Source: Sanderia malayensis
Lineage: Eukaryota > Cnidaria > Scyphozoa > Semaeostomeae > Pelagiidae
Direction of reading: 5' to 3'
Length of the DNA stretch: 64,000 nt
NCBI GenBank assembly: GCA_013076295.1
Contig: RQOL01000733.1
Location: forward strand, 1 to 64,000
Shown in pieces: positions 11,252-21,465 of this stretch. A model generated the notes under the pieces. That model made no database searches and had not been told where the DNA came from. It saw only the letters and a list, made by a program, of their open reading frames with translations. Each line of letters starts with the position of its first letter. Positions within the stretch are counted from its first letter, which is position 1. Made by a program: the position numbers and the translations under genes.

Positions 11252-12669
11252 AGGCACCGTTCATTATTTACCCAGGGGTTGGTACCAAAGAGAAATTAAT
11301 TTGATAGTGAAAATATCTTTTACCCAACTGGGAGAATATGAGAACATTTTTTTACCTAACCCCAAACAATTATACCATGTGTAAAAAATGTTACCCAACT
11401 GCAACTTGAATTGAAAATTTTCAATAATGTGCTAAACGCTAAACACAGATTGGGATGGAAAAGAAAGGCCACATCGTGGCCAGGCTCCGTTAAAGCAGCC
11501 TGTCCCATCTGCTGCCTCGGCATCAGGAGACAGAGGCAACATAAAGCAGACAATGATTGGTTTTTCGAAAGAAGGAAAGTTATTTTTGCAACAATCCAGC
11601 GTAGACGAAAAGCCAGCATGGGAGAGGTATTTATATCCTTCCCTAAAACAGACAGGTTGCTCTTCTTCAACTCTGTTGTGGCTGGGATTTACAATGCTGC
11701 CTACTCTTCAAAGCAGACCCAATGCAAGAACTATCTTGATGGTCAACGGCAATTTAGATGGGATGTTATGCAAGATATCAAGAGTTTGGAGGATGAGATC
11801 ACACATTTGTATGATCAAGGTGCAATACCTAAAGAGAATATCAAGCTGGATAGGTATGTAAATGTACCAGAAGATGCAAGCATCAAAGATGTGAACCGTG
11901 CTAATAGAGCCTCGAGACATGTCATGAGCACACATGCAAAAATTGCAAAACTTCTGGATAACCTCAAGCAAAGAAACTTGCAATTATACGATAAAGAAGA
12001 AGAATAATTATATGATAAAGAAGAAATGCAGCTCAAATGTTGGGTCAGCAATGAATCAAATGTAATCCAGGGCTTTTTATCATCATTGAATGATCTCCAA
12101 ACCAGAGTTATTTCATATGAGAATAACCTAAATTATGTTTTAAACATTCTTCAAAAGAGATTTGATCAGACATCTGTCGAAGATTTTGATATTGCAAGGA
12201 AACAAAGGAGACAAAGAGAGCAGAAAAGCAAAGACAAGAAAAAGAAAAGAATTTTTCATGGGATGAAATTGACAAAATTTGCACCAATTCAAACGGCAAG
12301 AAAGAAAGCTGTACTGTCGCTAAAAAGCGTTTGGGTGAAGAAAATAAAGATGGTGCAAACATTATGTCATATCTTAAAATGCTTGGTGGATTGGCATACG
12401 ATTCTGATGACGATATTTCTGCAGCTGATATTGATGAAATGGACTCTCTCAGAGGACGTTTCGTTGAGCAATTCCAGTGATAATAACTGAGAACTGACTG
12501 TTCAAATTACCTTGCTGTTTTTATTTTCATATGTACTTTGAAAATTTTGTACCCAACATTTTGATGCAAAGAAAATTTTGTTTACCCAACCTTTTTAGTG
12601 TGGAAAATTTTGTTTATTCAACTAATTTCTCTTCGGTACCAGCCCTTGGCTAAATAATGAACGGTCCCT
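11252..12669. mobile_element. Inverted-repeat DNA transposon with unrecognised coiled-coil gene
   Basis: Terminal inverted repeats of about 45 bp: the left end has gttcattatttacccagggg and ttggtacc, and the right end, reverse-complemented, has gttcattatttagccaaggg and ctggtacc, both followed by agagaaatta. The repeat begins ggcaccgttc at the left and gggaccgttc at the right. No convincing target duplication is visible. A GGGACCGGTCATTATTTA motif at 186 and 32124 suggests related ends elsewhere. The interior holds one coding region in two frames (11411-12490). At 1.4 kb it is probably an internally deleted derivative of a larger autonomous element. Confidence 0.75.
11411..12490 (+). pseudogene. 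Transposon protein C-terminal region, coiled coil, family unknown
   Basis: Two open stretches, 11411-12007 and 12026-12490, lie 18 nt apart in different phase relationships and seem to be parts of one gene. The first contains RQFRWDVMQDIKSLEDEI, LYDQGAIPKENIKLDRYVN and IKDVNRANRASRHVMSTHAK, then a heptad-like helix LLDNLKQRNLQLYDKEEE. The second continues with a helical stretch and a lysine/arginine-rich tail ARKQRRQREQKSKDKKKK that could be nuclear-localising. I do not recognise the family. Rearranging transposases with long C-terminal coiled coils, such as the KDZ group, are one possibility, but no catalytic motif is visible. Confidence 0.45.
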
Positions 12670-12960
12670 AAATATAAAAAAAATTGCCGCAACATGAGAG
12701 CAGACTTCCCCTTGTCCGACCAAACAAGTATAATGTCACCTACATACGGATCCATCATCATTAACGACGACCCAAGCTTCATTAGGCTTTTTTGTGAAAA
12801 TACTGCCAGTGTCGTGCTTTGGCAAAAAATTTGCCGGACTATCCGCCCACCCAGCGATCCGCCCACTCTCCCATCCGCCCCACCAAAGACTATCCACCCA
12901 CCTTCTGAGTCGTTCCGCCCACCCTGTCACATTTCTATATATGACTACTAGAACTAGATT

Positions 12961-13377
12961 TTGTGTAATATAGCTTATATTACACATTTTATTGCATTTG
13001 AGCAGCTGAAGAAAAGAGCAACCACGCCATTAGCTGCTTTGGTTCAATATGTCGAACAAACATGGATTCAAGGCAGTGTTTGGTCACCAGACACTTGGTT
13101 TGTCTTTAACCAACCGGTGCGTACAAACAATGATGTAGAGGGATGGCATCGACACCTGAACAATAAAGCTTCCAGAAGCTCGCTCCAATTCTATTTACTG
13201 TTGCCGTTACTTTACGAAGAATCCTGCCTGGTATCATTGCAAACAAGATTGGTGAAAAACAATAAACTATCAAGATACCAAGAAAAAACCTTTAAAAACA
13301 GGCAAGGTCGCTTCTTTGAGCTTTGGAAGCGATATTCCCAAGGAGAACTAACCGCGCTCTTTTTACTTGAAGTTTAA
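12961..13377 (+). pseudogene. MULE transposase C-terminal fragment
   Basis: The translation includes LVQYVEQTWIQGSVWSP, WFVFNQPVRTNNDVEGWHRH, LNNKASRSSLQFYLLLPLLY, SLQTRLVKNNKLSRYQEK and GRFFELWKRYSQGELT. The motif RTNNDVEGWHxxLN and the downstream QxRLV...RYQ...LW block are typical of the C-terminal half of animal MULE transposases, after the third catalytic residue. It ends at a TAA at 13375-13377. The upstream two thirds are missing, and the sequence just before it (12840-12935) is a proline-codon-rich ccgcccac repeat. It is a relic. Confidence 0.8.
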
Positions 13378-13589
13378 AGATCTCCGTTCCATTCAATGGA
13401 GAGAGAAATAAAATTGAACCCATTCCTGCGCTCATCTCGGAGGCAATAACAATAGAAAACCAACCTTACTTTTGTTTAAGATCGCTGTTCCACTCAGATC
13501 GCAGGCAATAACAATAAAAATCCCACCCCACTTTTGTTCATGATGGCTGTTCCATTCACATCGAAGACCAACTATAGGGAGGTGGCGCG

Positions 13590-13903
13590 CTTGAATGGGT
13601 AAAATTGCTTTTTGAAGTAACCAGATAATTGTAAACGCCTGCGTAAGAAAATTTAGGCCACTGCTCCGGAGGAGTATCAAAATTAGATTTGTTCAATAAA
13701 TATGGGTCTGATATCTGTAAAAATTGCAACTTCTGGTCGTAAACTAATTTTAACTCAGAGGTGAGACCAGAGTAATGTACATTAGGCGAGTGACAAGCTT
13801 CAAAAGAGGCGTTCTCCTTCGGCGCCTTTTTCGTGGCCGCCATTTTGCCACTCATTTTACAACTCAGTCCGAAAAGAATGAGTTCTGTGACATCAATATG
13901 CAT
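13590..13903 (-). pseudogene. YqaJ/SWIM-type transposon protein, N-terminal scrap
   Basis: On the minus strand, reading from about 13903, there is KMAATKKAPKENASFEACHS, then PPEQWPKFSYAGVYNYLV. A WPxxxYxDIYNYL block followed by a serine-rich segment is common near the start of SWIM/YqaJ-type transposon proteins in cnidarians, so the assignment is by pattern memory and tentative. A second copy of the 3' part lies at 22992-23140, reading PEQWPKISYADICNYLV. A possible downstream partner domain lies at 57269-58240. Confidence 0.4.
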
Positions 13904-14277
13904 ATCATCTTCTCTCTGTATCGAAGCAACCGCTTCGAATCAACTTGCAAAAATGGCGGTGAATGATCGATCTGAATTGTTGTTGCTGAATAACGTAATA
14001 TCTAAGCACTGAAAAAGTCGACAGTTATCAATAAAAGGGATGGCAATTATCCTACAGCAAAAATTGCTTAATTTGAAGTCTCTTCTCTTGGCGGCCATGC
14101 TCTTATTTAAGACTAATGAACCAAAAAACGGAATCGGTTATGCAGAAGGTTGCCACGAAACACAGGATGGTGGGACAAAGTCTGGTTTACGCATGATAAT
14201 AAACGATTCAAGCAAACTTTGCGAGTGCCAAGAGTAACATTTGAGCTCATACTTTAGAAAATTAGCATTAGCCATGA

Positions 14278-14480
14278 AAATGAAAAAATGGAGCAGCAGA
14301 AAGAGATCTCATCCTTAAAGTAAGACAACATATCACTGAGGTCAGAGGTTTTCCGACCGAGGACTGAATTGGAATTGTTATCTTTTGAGCAATGTACTCT
14401 GGAACATGACAATAATAAGGTTTCTTTCCTTACTGGCTTGCCTAATTGCAAGCTCCTTATGAAAATTCTTGGCTTGGTCG
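14278..14480 (+). pseudogene. ISL2EU-like transposase exon fragment
   Basis: The frame reads EKMEQQKEISSLK, a stop, LRSEVF, then LLSFEQCTLEHDNNK and VSFLTGLPNCKLLMKILGLV. The FLTGLPNxxLLMxI block precedes the helix-turn-helix in THAP/HTH_Tnp_4 transposases, and the stretch CTLEHDNNK...LLMKI matches 56011-56075 in copy B. It ends abruptly where gene X copy 1 begins (14489), so the two are separate insertions or a recombination joint. Confidence 0.6.
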
Positions 14481-14493
14481 AACCAAGAATTCT

Positions 14494-14500
14494 TATAAAT
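14494..14500 (+). promoter_or_regulatory. TATA-like box upstream of gene X copy 1
   Basis: TATAAAT sits about 100 bp before the proposed start codon at 14595. The same TATAAAT and about 80 bp of the following leader are retained in copy 3 (58298), and homology between the two copies begins just upstream of it. Retention in both copies supports it as the core promoter, but this is inferred. Confidence 0.45.
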
Positions 14501-16184
14501 CGGAGACCACAACCAATCTACCACAACTGCGTTCAAGGTCTCATTATCAGTAGGTAAAAATTATTATCTTCAGAGTTGAAACATCGAAACCAAAATGGAG
14601 CAAAAAAGTTTCAAGGAGCTGAAAGATGTAGGCAGGAAAGGTTTCGTGGCGGAGCTGGTGAACCCTTTTCGAATAATTTCAAGAACAGAGTGCGTTGAAG
14701 ACGAAGATTTGGAGATGGACCTCGGTAAGTCAAGAATTGCGAAATTTTGATAAAATATTGTTTCTTGGAAATCTAATAGTTGTAAATAATGTAATTTAAA
14801 CTTTCCAATGATACACTCCAGCTACTAATCAAGAATAAAGTCTTTTGCTGAATTTGCCAATTTGGTCTCGTTTTTCAGGACCAAGCGCCAAATTCGAATC
14901 TCAACCGTTACACAGCACGCCGCCAAATATGTTTGGTAAATTTATATTCACCACTAGCATAGCATATTTTTCATCTCCCTTATAGGACATTAAATGTATC
15001 TACTGCAACTTAAATGCCATGCTAAACATCAGCCATGTTATTTCATTTCTTCACCAGAATCTTCGGGCAAACGGGAAAAAGGCGATGAGCAGCCTGGTTG
15101 CAGCACATGGCCTACAACCGCAAGTATTATTTTTATGAACAGTCATATCATGGCTTTCACTGTGTTACTGCTGCCCATTCCATTAATTGCCAAATAGCAC
15201 GTTGTAGTTGTAAAAAAACTTTCTACAATTGCTGTGATAAAAATTTGCCTTTATGACATGTTAACTATCTTGATTTTAGAACAACAAATGATTGATCCAA
15301 AAATTATGGCAAGGGCCTTAGCAATTGTAATGGTAATTATATATCTGTTTTAAAACTGGAGAACATTCCAAGGTAATAATTCATAATTGTCATTTTGCCT
15401 GCACAATATTCGCAAAGCATTTTTTGACTTTGTTAGCAGGAGCAAGCTCAGCAAAAGAATGGAATGGAAGAACCGAAGACTATTGTGTCGTACCAGTCGG
15501 TATGTCTAACAACCCACTAGCTCACTTTTTATTTTAACTCTTCAAATATTTCCACATGGTGTAATAACATATATATGTTTTTAGTCCATAGAGTACGACA
15601 CAGCAAAGATTCTTAAATACCATATCGACGAGGAAGAGCTAAAGCAGTATATGGAGGGGGCGGAGATGCCATCCAAGATCAAAAAGTTGATATGCCGAGA
15701 ACATTGCCTTTTTCTCCACAGAGAAAACCAGCAGAGGTTTCGTGGAGAGAAACACGAATTGTAAGTAGTACATGCACATCTAAATTTTGTTTCATGCGGT
15801 TTGCAGTTTTTGTTATTGGACGATATTAGCCATCTATAATATTTCATTTTTGTCCTTCAACCGCATTTGCATTTGCTTTTAGTTATCCAAGCACTGTTTT
15901 AAAAAAACAGTTGGCATGCCACTTGGTGGGCAAATTCCCAGACATGGCCGACAGTGATGGTGGATGCGTAAGTTGCTTTTCATTATTTAACATTTTGAAA
16001 ATCTTGATAATCGTATGTTTCTACAACCACAATGTATCGATTTGTTGTTTTTAGCATTCGCTTTTCCACACGAAACCACGCCAGGGTGGCTCCATCGTAA
16101 AATGCCTGGAGCATATTAATAATAAATTAGTAATTCCAAAAGAAAAAAGGGTCAAGAAGAAGAGCGTGGGGAAAAGGAAAGAAG

Positions 16185-16193
16185 GGGTGCGCC
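16185..16193. repeat. Left 9-bp target duplication of the RecQ transposon
   Basis: GGGTGCGCC is present here and again at 18603-18611. Gene X copy 3 has a single GGGTGCGCC followed by CAGAGG (near 60007), which is the unoccupied site. The insertion is therefore precise. Confidence 0.95.
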
Positions 16194-16327
16194 TAGCCTG
16201 CGTCACAGACCAAACGAAAAGGATATCGTATGGTCTGTGTGATAAGGAGGCGTTTGCTGTCCAGTCACGTGACGGAAACTCCTGAAAACTGAGGAGAGAT
16301 AATTTATTCCATGGAAGCCTCGTTTTC

Positions 16328-18088
16328 ATGAATGGTAGAACAACAATGGCGACCAGAGAGACCTTACACCTGCGCTCAATCCCATATGACGATGAAAGGT
16401 TTTCAGATGTAATTATGTTTATTTGTTACCTTTTTGGTATCCAAGACATGCATGAAGATCAGAAGCTTGCAATCAAAGCCTTCATAGAAGGAAAAGATAT
16501 ATATTTTAGCGCTAGCACTGGATATGGGAAGTCTATGGTATTCCAGTCGCTCCCATTCGTTGTTGACACCCTCAGACTCTGAGGGCGTCAACAACGTAGT
16601 TTTGCTCTCTGAGTCAGAGAGCAAAACTACGGCACAAGCACATTGATAGTGATTGTACCTTTAAGAGCTTTAGCAGAGGATCAAGTGGCCAGAATGAATC
16701 GAGTTGGAATAAATGCCATCTCTTTACATGACATGGATAATGGACTTGAAAAAAGCTAAATGATGTAAATGAGGGTCTTTATTCCTTAATATATGCATCA
16801 CCAGAGTCAATGTTGGACAACAAATATTGGAGACAAATTGCTACATCAGAAACTTTCAGAGAGCACTGTATTGGTGTTGCAATTGATGAAGCACACTGCA
16901 TTCCCCATTGGTAAGCTAAGTAATTTTTAAAATATGCTGTTTCTTTGCTGAGTAGAAAATCACATGCAAAAAGGAGCATAGGCTGCAAAGTGTGATTGGT
17001 TGGAAATGTGTAGTATGTGTTGCTGGTGCTAAATTGCATTATTCAAATTCAGAGTCCAATGCAAATTTTTCCCAAAGTATAATAGCCTCCAAGCTTACAG
17101 TGAAATACATTTAAGGAAAAGCTTCCATGTATGGTCCATCCTAACTCCTTAATTCAAATTTTCTTGCATTTTCAAGAAATTTAAGGATATGTTTGCAGGC
17201 TATACACAGCACAGGGGCAGCAGGGGTATTCCCAACAAAAATTTAAAACATGTGATGTGATGTGCAATGTGAGAATTACTGGGATTCAGGTTGCTTTTTG
17301 GAAACTCTACTTCACAGCCTGCTGGAAATTTGAGTGATGAAGTTTACTCTTGTGCAACAAAGTCCCCTAAATCAAGAATTGTTGATATGTTCCATGCAGC
17401 CACACCACAGTCAGTTAAGTTGCATATAATTGACCAAATGACAAAAGCAAAAAGTTGTTTGAGGCTGCTTATTTGCACTGTAGCATTTGGTATGGGGGTC
17501 GACTGTCAAGATGTACATGATGTTATCCACTTTGGGCCCTCCAAGAATATTGAGCTTTATTTACAAGAGAGTGGGAGAGTTGGCAGGGATGGTCTACCTA
17601 GTACAAGTGTTATTCTGTGTAATTCATTATTATCAATCAAATGTGATGCAGCAATGCGACTATACCTAAGAACCAATCAATGCAGAAGGCGCCAAATAAG
17701 TGCTAATTTCGATAAATTCTACTTTCCAAACTCTTTAACAGGATGCAAATGTTGTGACATTTGCTCACATAAGTGTACATGTGAGTCTGGAAACTGTACA
17801 GAATGGTTGTTGTTTGAGAAGGAAGTTGCAAAAGATTGTAAAGTGACAAAGACTAGAACTGTATCTGATTTTACAGTTATTGTTGCTGCAGTGCACTGTT
17901 GCTCTCTTTGGTTAGATTCCTGTGCTTGCTCAGAATTTAACGGGGTTGATGTAGCTGCATTTAGCTTGTTTAAGCTGAAAGTAGGCCACATCAAAGACTG
18001 TCCATCGTCAGCAAACTGTGGTGAAAGAATAGTCGGGCCTAATTTGCCTGCTGCTATCGGAGTTGTCAAAAATGGTCCTGTTATTTGA
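16328..18088 (+). pseudogene. RecQ-like DNA helicase carried by transposon, degraded
   Basis: The start is MNGRTTMATRETLHL, then QDMHEDQKLAIKAFIEGKD, and helicase motif I ASTGYGKSMVFQ (16505-16545). After a palindromic lesion (16559-16630) the frame resumes with LIVIVPLRALAEDQVARMN. Motif II VAIDEAHCIPHW (about 16875-16912) runs into a GTAAGC donor. The C-terminal half (17291 on) has LICTVAFGMGVDCQDVHDVI and motif VI YLQESGRVGRDG, then a RecQ-type zinc cluster CKCCDICSHKCTC. The segment with motifs III-IV is not visible between 16915 and 17290, and two stops occur at 16758-16770. The family unwinds DNA 3' to 5' using ATP; here the gene looks non-functional. Confidence 0.8.
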
Positions 18089-18390
18089 GTCACAGCCGCT
18101 GTGGTTGGTTTCTCTTCATCAAAATTTAACCCTTTCCGTGCCCTTTCATTGACAACGTAAGCCTTCCGAATATTTTTCTCTATTTCAACAACCTTTTCTT
18201 TCGCCTTTTTCAGTTTATCGACCAACCAGAGGCAACTCTTGCAGATGTGTCTTGCTCTTGAGGTGTCGATGAAAAACGGTAGCTTTTCGATATGGAAAAG
18301 AATATCTCCTCCTCTTCCAGTCAGTAAATTACGATCGTTGGACTTTTTCGGAGTACTGAGACAGATAACGCAGATGCCCAGATCACTCAT
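17719..18390 (-). CDS. Cys4-motif protein on the RecQ transposon, minus strand
   Basis: Starts MSDLGICVICLSTPKKSNDR about 210 bp inside the right terminal repeat. It has a CVIC pair near residue 7 and a CKSC pair about 45 residues later, followed by a helical stretch DKLKKAKEKVVEIEKNIRKA. This is the spacing of a treble-clef/ZAD-like N-terminal zinc module, as found at the start of several transposon proteins. The middle is Thr/Ala/Pro-rich and low complexity. The last third overlaps the helicase 3' end antisense and is probably not coding or is intronic. No catalytic domain is seen, so it may be the DNA-binding first exon of a lost transposase. Confidence 0.5.
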   Translation of the reverse strand: MSDLGICVICLSTPKKSNDRNLLTGRGGDILFHIEKLPFFIDTSRARHICKSCLWLVDKLKKAKEKVVEIEKNIRKAYVVNERARKGLNFDEEKPTTAAVTQITGPFLTTPIAAGKLGPTILSPQFADDGQSLMWPTFSLNKLNAATSTPLNSEQAQESNQREQQCTAATITVKSDTVLVFVTLQSFATSFSNNNHSVQFPDSHVHLCEQMSQHLHPVKEFGK

Positions 18391-18602
18391 GTTGAAGCTT
18401 GTTTATTTCTTCTCGCCATCCATCGTCCTTGTGCGTCGTTGTGATTGTAGGCGATGTCTGTTGCCTCGAGTTCAAGATGGCAAATTTTGATCAATAGTTG
18501 TCACATGATCTCTAATTTATGCGTCACGTGACTAGACAGCAAACTCCTCCTTATCACACAGACCATACGATATCCTTTTCGTTTGGTCTGTGACGCAGGC
18601 TA

Positions 18603-18611
18603 GGGTGCGCC
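18603..18611. repeat. Right 9-bp target duplication of the RecQ transposon
   Basis: GGGTGCGCC, identical to 16185-16193, followed by CAGAGGGGCAGG, which resumes exon 7 of gene X. Confidence 0.95.
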
Positions 18612-19308
18612 CAGAGGGGCAGGCAGATGTGTTTGCAGAAAATGGTATTATATTGCATTACTTTTAACTTGAGAAAAAACACCGTTGTCATCTCAAATTC
18701 TACCAGCAATTTATGCGTGCTTTTCTTTTTTGTAGTTGAGACATTGCAACACATGACATGTGGGGACCCGAGAGTCCAAAGCTTCATGGAAGCCACCTTC
18801 AGCGACCGCAGAGCGTACATTGAGACAAAGGACTCGAAGGCCCCCACAATTGTGGATATCCTAAATAAATTTCATGTTTTGACGAAGCAGGCGGAAGTGA
18901 GTTTACCATTTTTAATTTCCAGCATAAATACATCAATGCTTGACTATAAAACGTTTGTACGAAGGATTCTGATGCTTTTTACAGATAGAAATGGAGTTTG
19001 AAAGAATGCACCCCGGTGCTTCGGACGCAGAATTTCGAAAAATGTTCGCGAAGATTGCGGAAGCCGCTAATGTTCAGCACGGTAATATTCTTGTGTATAC
19101 AGTTCATCTATATCTACATTAGTATCTTTTGTACCTCTGATCCTTTTCCTGTTGAAATAAATTATGGTTTTCTTTTAGATGACGATCTAGCCAGCCTGAG
19201 CTCTGCAATTCTTCCGAAGAGGTGCAAGAAGCAACTAGTGGAAAGGGTAGAATCAGTTCAGGCAATGGCAGAAAAAAATCCAGCCTTGACAATCGTAAAA
19301 GACATCAG

Positions 19309-20280
19309 TGTGGAAAAGACCTCCTTGCTATATCGGAAAAGAATATTAGGACGAAGAAGGCTTACTGACGTGCCTTGGATTTCTAGAAAGAAAAGAATGT
19401 GACCGAGTCGCAGAGCAAAACCGAAAATGGCTGTCGTCTATTCAGAGTCATGTAGAACAGCCCCAAGGTACCCAACCCATAAATACAACTACAGCAGTCG
19501 TGTTAGTCAACAGGATTCACAGCCAACCGCAGAACAGTACATTGCGACATTACAGGTATGCCATATGATTCATTGTATGACCTATTTGGCACAGGGTGGA
19601 TCAACGGAGAAATTATTGATAACATGATTAGTTTAATTAACAACCAATCGGAAGAGGCTTTTTCAATTTAAATGCGGGCACCAGTGTTGAAGATATTAGC
19701 TTTAATGTAACTTGTAATATTAAAAAGCAACGGTTCTCTACTCAACAGCCCCGCCTTGTATTTGCCGTTCACGTGATTAACGTCAACAATGAGACCTTCA
19801 TTGGCGGTGTTACTGTAAACAAGGTACAGTTCACGACCACAAAACTGTGGCCCATGATCTTCACCTTGGCATGAAGCAATGCTGGCCTTTTCTTCTGTTA
19901 CAAACGGACTCAATTATCTGTGGCATTGCCACAACTATCTCCACAAGTCTTGCGGCATTTGATGTAGAAAGCTTCCTGGCGCTAGGTGAGCTAACAAAAT
20001 CTAATTACCAGGATTTTAAGTATTTTAAACATATCTCCAGGTACAATGGTTTTTTGCGGCTTATTGTCCAAAACCACGTTCCACATTTCCAAGGCTGATT
20101 TGCATGAACAAAGAATAATACGGCATGATAATTTAACTCTTTGGCCTTGTAAATTGGTACATGCAGATAAATGCTTCTCCCGAGAAAATATCTCCACTAC
20201 TCTGCCCTACCCTTTTCTTTTAGGTTGTTCTGCTGTTGTACAGCAAAAGTGCTAATTTATTAGGCATAATTTAACATATG
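19309..20280. other. Unrecognised sequence after gene X copy 1
   Basis: Gene X homology stops after gacatcag. The downstream open stretch (to about 19556) includes KYNYSSRVSQQDSQPTAEQY and then a possible GTATGC donor. A further stretch reads DSLYDLFGTGWINGEIIDNM, which loosely resembles the start of a Ulp1-type peptidase (a GW.ND..I pattern). I do not consider that secure. Frames are broken throughout. Confidence 0.3.
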
Positions 20281-20289
20281 TACTGGTGG

Positions 20290-21095
20290 GCCCAAGGGCA
20301 CACCAGTTTATATATGTGTTCCATACAGGGATGTATTCGCATTCGCAGATCATATTTTTTCCGTATTCTGATCATAACGCACAGTGCATTTCGTTTCGCC
20401 TCCCTAACTCTCCCAAGAGAGGACCCGGAATTTGGAAGTTGAACACATCCCTGCTATCAAATCCTGACTTTGAAGAAAAAATCAAAACCTTCTGGTCGCA
20501 TTGGCAGCTTCGAAAACTCGATTTCCGTGACCTAAATGTCAGGTGGGACATGGGCAAAAAGAAAATCAAACATATTTCCATAACTTTCTCCAAACGTCTG
20601 GCACGTGAACGACGTGCATGAAGATTCTTTCTAGAGCAAAAGCTCCAGCACTTATGCTCTCTAAAGCCCACAGAAAATAACCGTACCATGATTGAAGAGT
20701 ACAAGTCTGCTCTGACAGATCTGCATCGCCGCAATCCAAGGAGTAATGATTCGCTTCAAAGAAAGTTTTCACAATGAGTTCGAAAAATAATCAAAATACT
20801 TCTTTAGCCTTGAAAACTCCCGGCAGAGTGCCAAAACTATCCCCTCACTAAAGATAGAACATAAAATCGTACACTCACCCTCGGAAATTCTCGAAGAATC
20901 CGCAAAATTCTATGAGAATCTGTACACGGCTGCGTCACCAGATCCAGCCGCACAGACGTCTCTCCTACCTCTAATTAGTAAGCGCTTCACTTCAGAAGAA
21001 AAGGAGTGTTTAGAAAATCCATTAGATTTTGAATCTTGCCTTACTTCTTTAATTCTATAAAAATGCACAAATCTCCTGGATCTGATGTGAAGTCA
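20290..21095 (+). pseudogene. L1/Tx1-type LINE ORF2 fragment
   Basis: The translation gives SDHNAQCISFRLPNSPKRGP, GIWKLNTSLLSNPDFEEKI, DLNVRWDMGKKKIKHISITF and SKRLARERRA, then in another frame FFSLENSRQSAKTIPSL and ILEESAKFYENLYTAASPD. SDH...RGPGxWKxNxSLL marks the end of the apurinic-type endonuclease, and the later block is the linker before the reverse transcriptase of L1/Tx1-type elements. The sequence dissolves after 21095, before any RT catalytic motif. At least two frameshifts and several stops are present. Confidence 0.75.
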
Positions 21096-21465
21096 TTTTT
21101 CTACCACGAAATAGTGGTGGTCTTGGATTGTGTAAACTTACGTTAGTAGAGCCAAGCATTTCTTATTCGCTGTATCTCTGCGATTTGCAATCCTAATGCC
21201 ACCCCAAAATGGATCTTTCTAGCTTGCTATTGGATTGGACGCAGTCTCTCCAAATACAGCTCATCGTGGTCTTTCCTTAGAAGTAATACTATTCCCAATT
21301 CCCTTTACCGGCCAGCCACATACGACACTTTGCTTTCCCTTGTAAACAGATACGGTTCCAACATTGTGGACATGTTCTCTACGGGTTACACTGTAGTCTT
21401 GACACTGTTGACAACAAAGTTTTTGAAAAATTTCGTACTCCAGACTACGAAGTTTAAAGTTAAAA

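Larger units (their letters stand above)
16194..18602. mobile_element. RecQ-helicase-bearing TIR transposon, 9-bp target duplication
   Basis: A 2409-bp element with terminal inverted repeats of about 80 bp. Both ends read TAGCCTGCGTCACAGACC inward and match for at least 57 nt without a difference, then with two mismatches up to gtcacgtgac. The target duplication is 9 bp. It carries a plus-strand RecQ-like gene and a minus-strand cysteine-motif gene that converge and overlap near 17719-18088. A 9-bp duplication fits Mutator-like elements, but neither product is a known MULE transposase, so the superfamily is open. The near-identical ends suggest a fairly recent insertion, although the helicase frame is damaged. 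Confidence 0.92.
14595..19308 (+). pseudogene. Gene X copy 1: unrecognised ten-exon gene, interrupted
   Basis: Exons by comparison with copy 3 are E1 14595-14724, E2 14879-14935, E3 from 15058, E4 15440-15499, E5 15592-15760, E6 15883-15967, E7 16055-16193 continued at 18612-18644, E8 18736-18896, E9 18985-19081 and E10 from 19179. Introns are GT/AG. E5 here is the only copy with an unbroken frame, reading SKIKKLICREHCLFLHRE. Three lesions are visible: an 11-bp deletion removes the E3 splice donor near 15120, a 2.4 kb transposon splits E7, and E10 is truncated at 19308. The protein is Cys/His-containing in E5-E7 and lysine-rich at the end of E7. I recognise no domain. Confidence 0.75.

Noticed and set aside
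16915..17290. Missing helicase motifs III-IV hidden in this stretch
   Set aside because: No frame gives a TAT or IVF(C/T)xT-like motif; the stretch starts with a splice donor-like GTAAGC and looks intronic or deleted.
19560..19680. Ulp1-type peptidase in GTGWINGEIIDNM
   Set aside because: Only one weak motif, no catalytic His/Asp/Cys order, and frames are broken.
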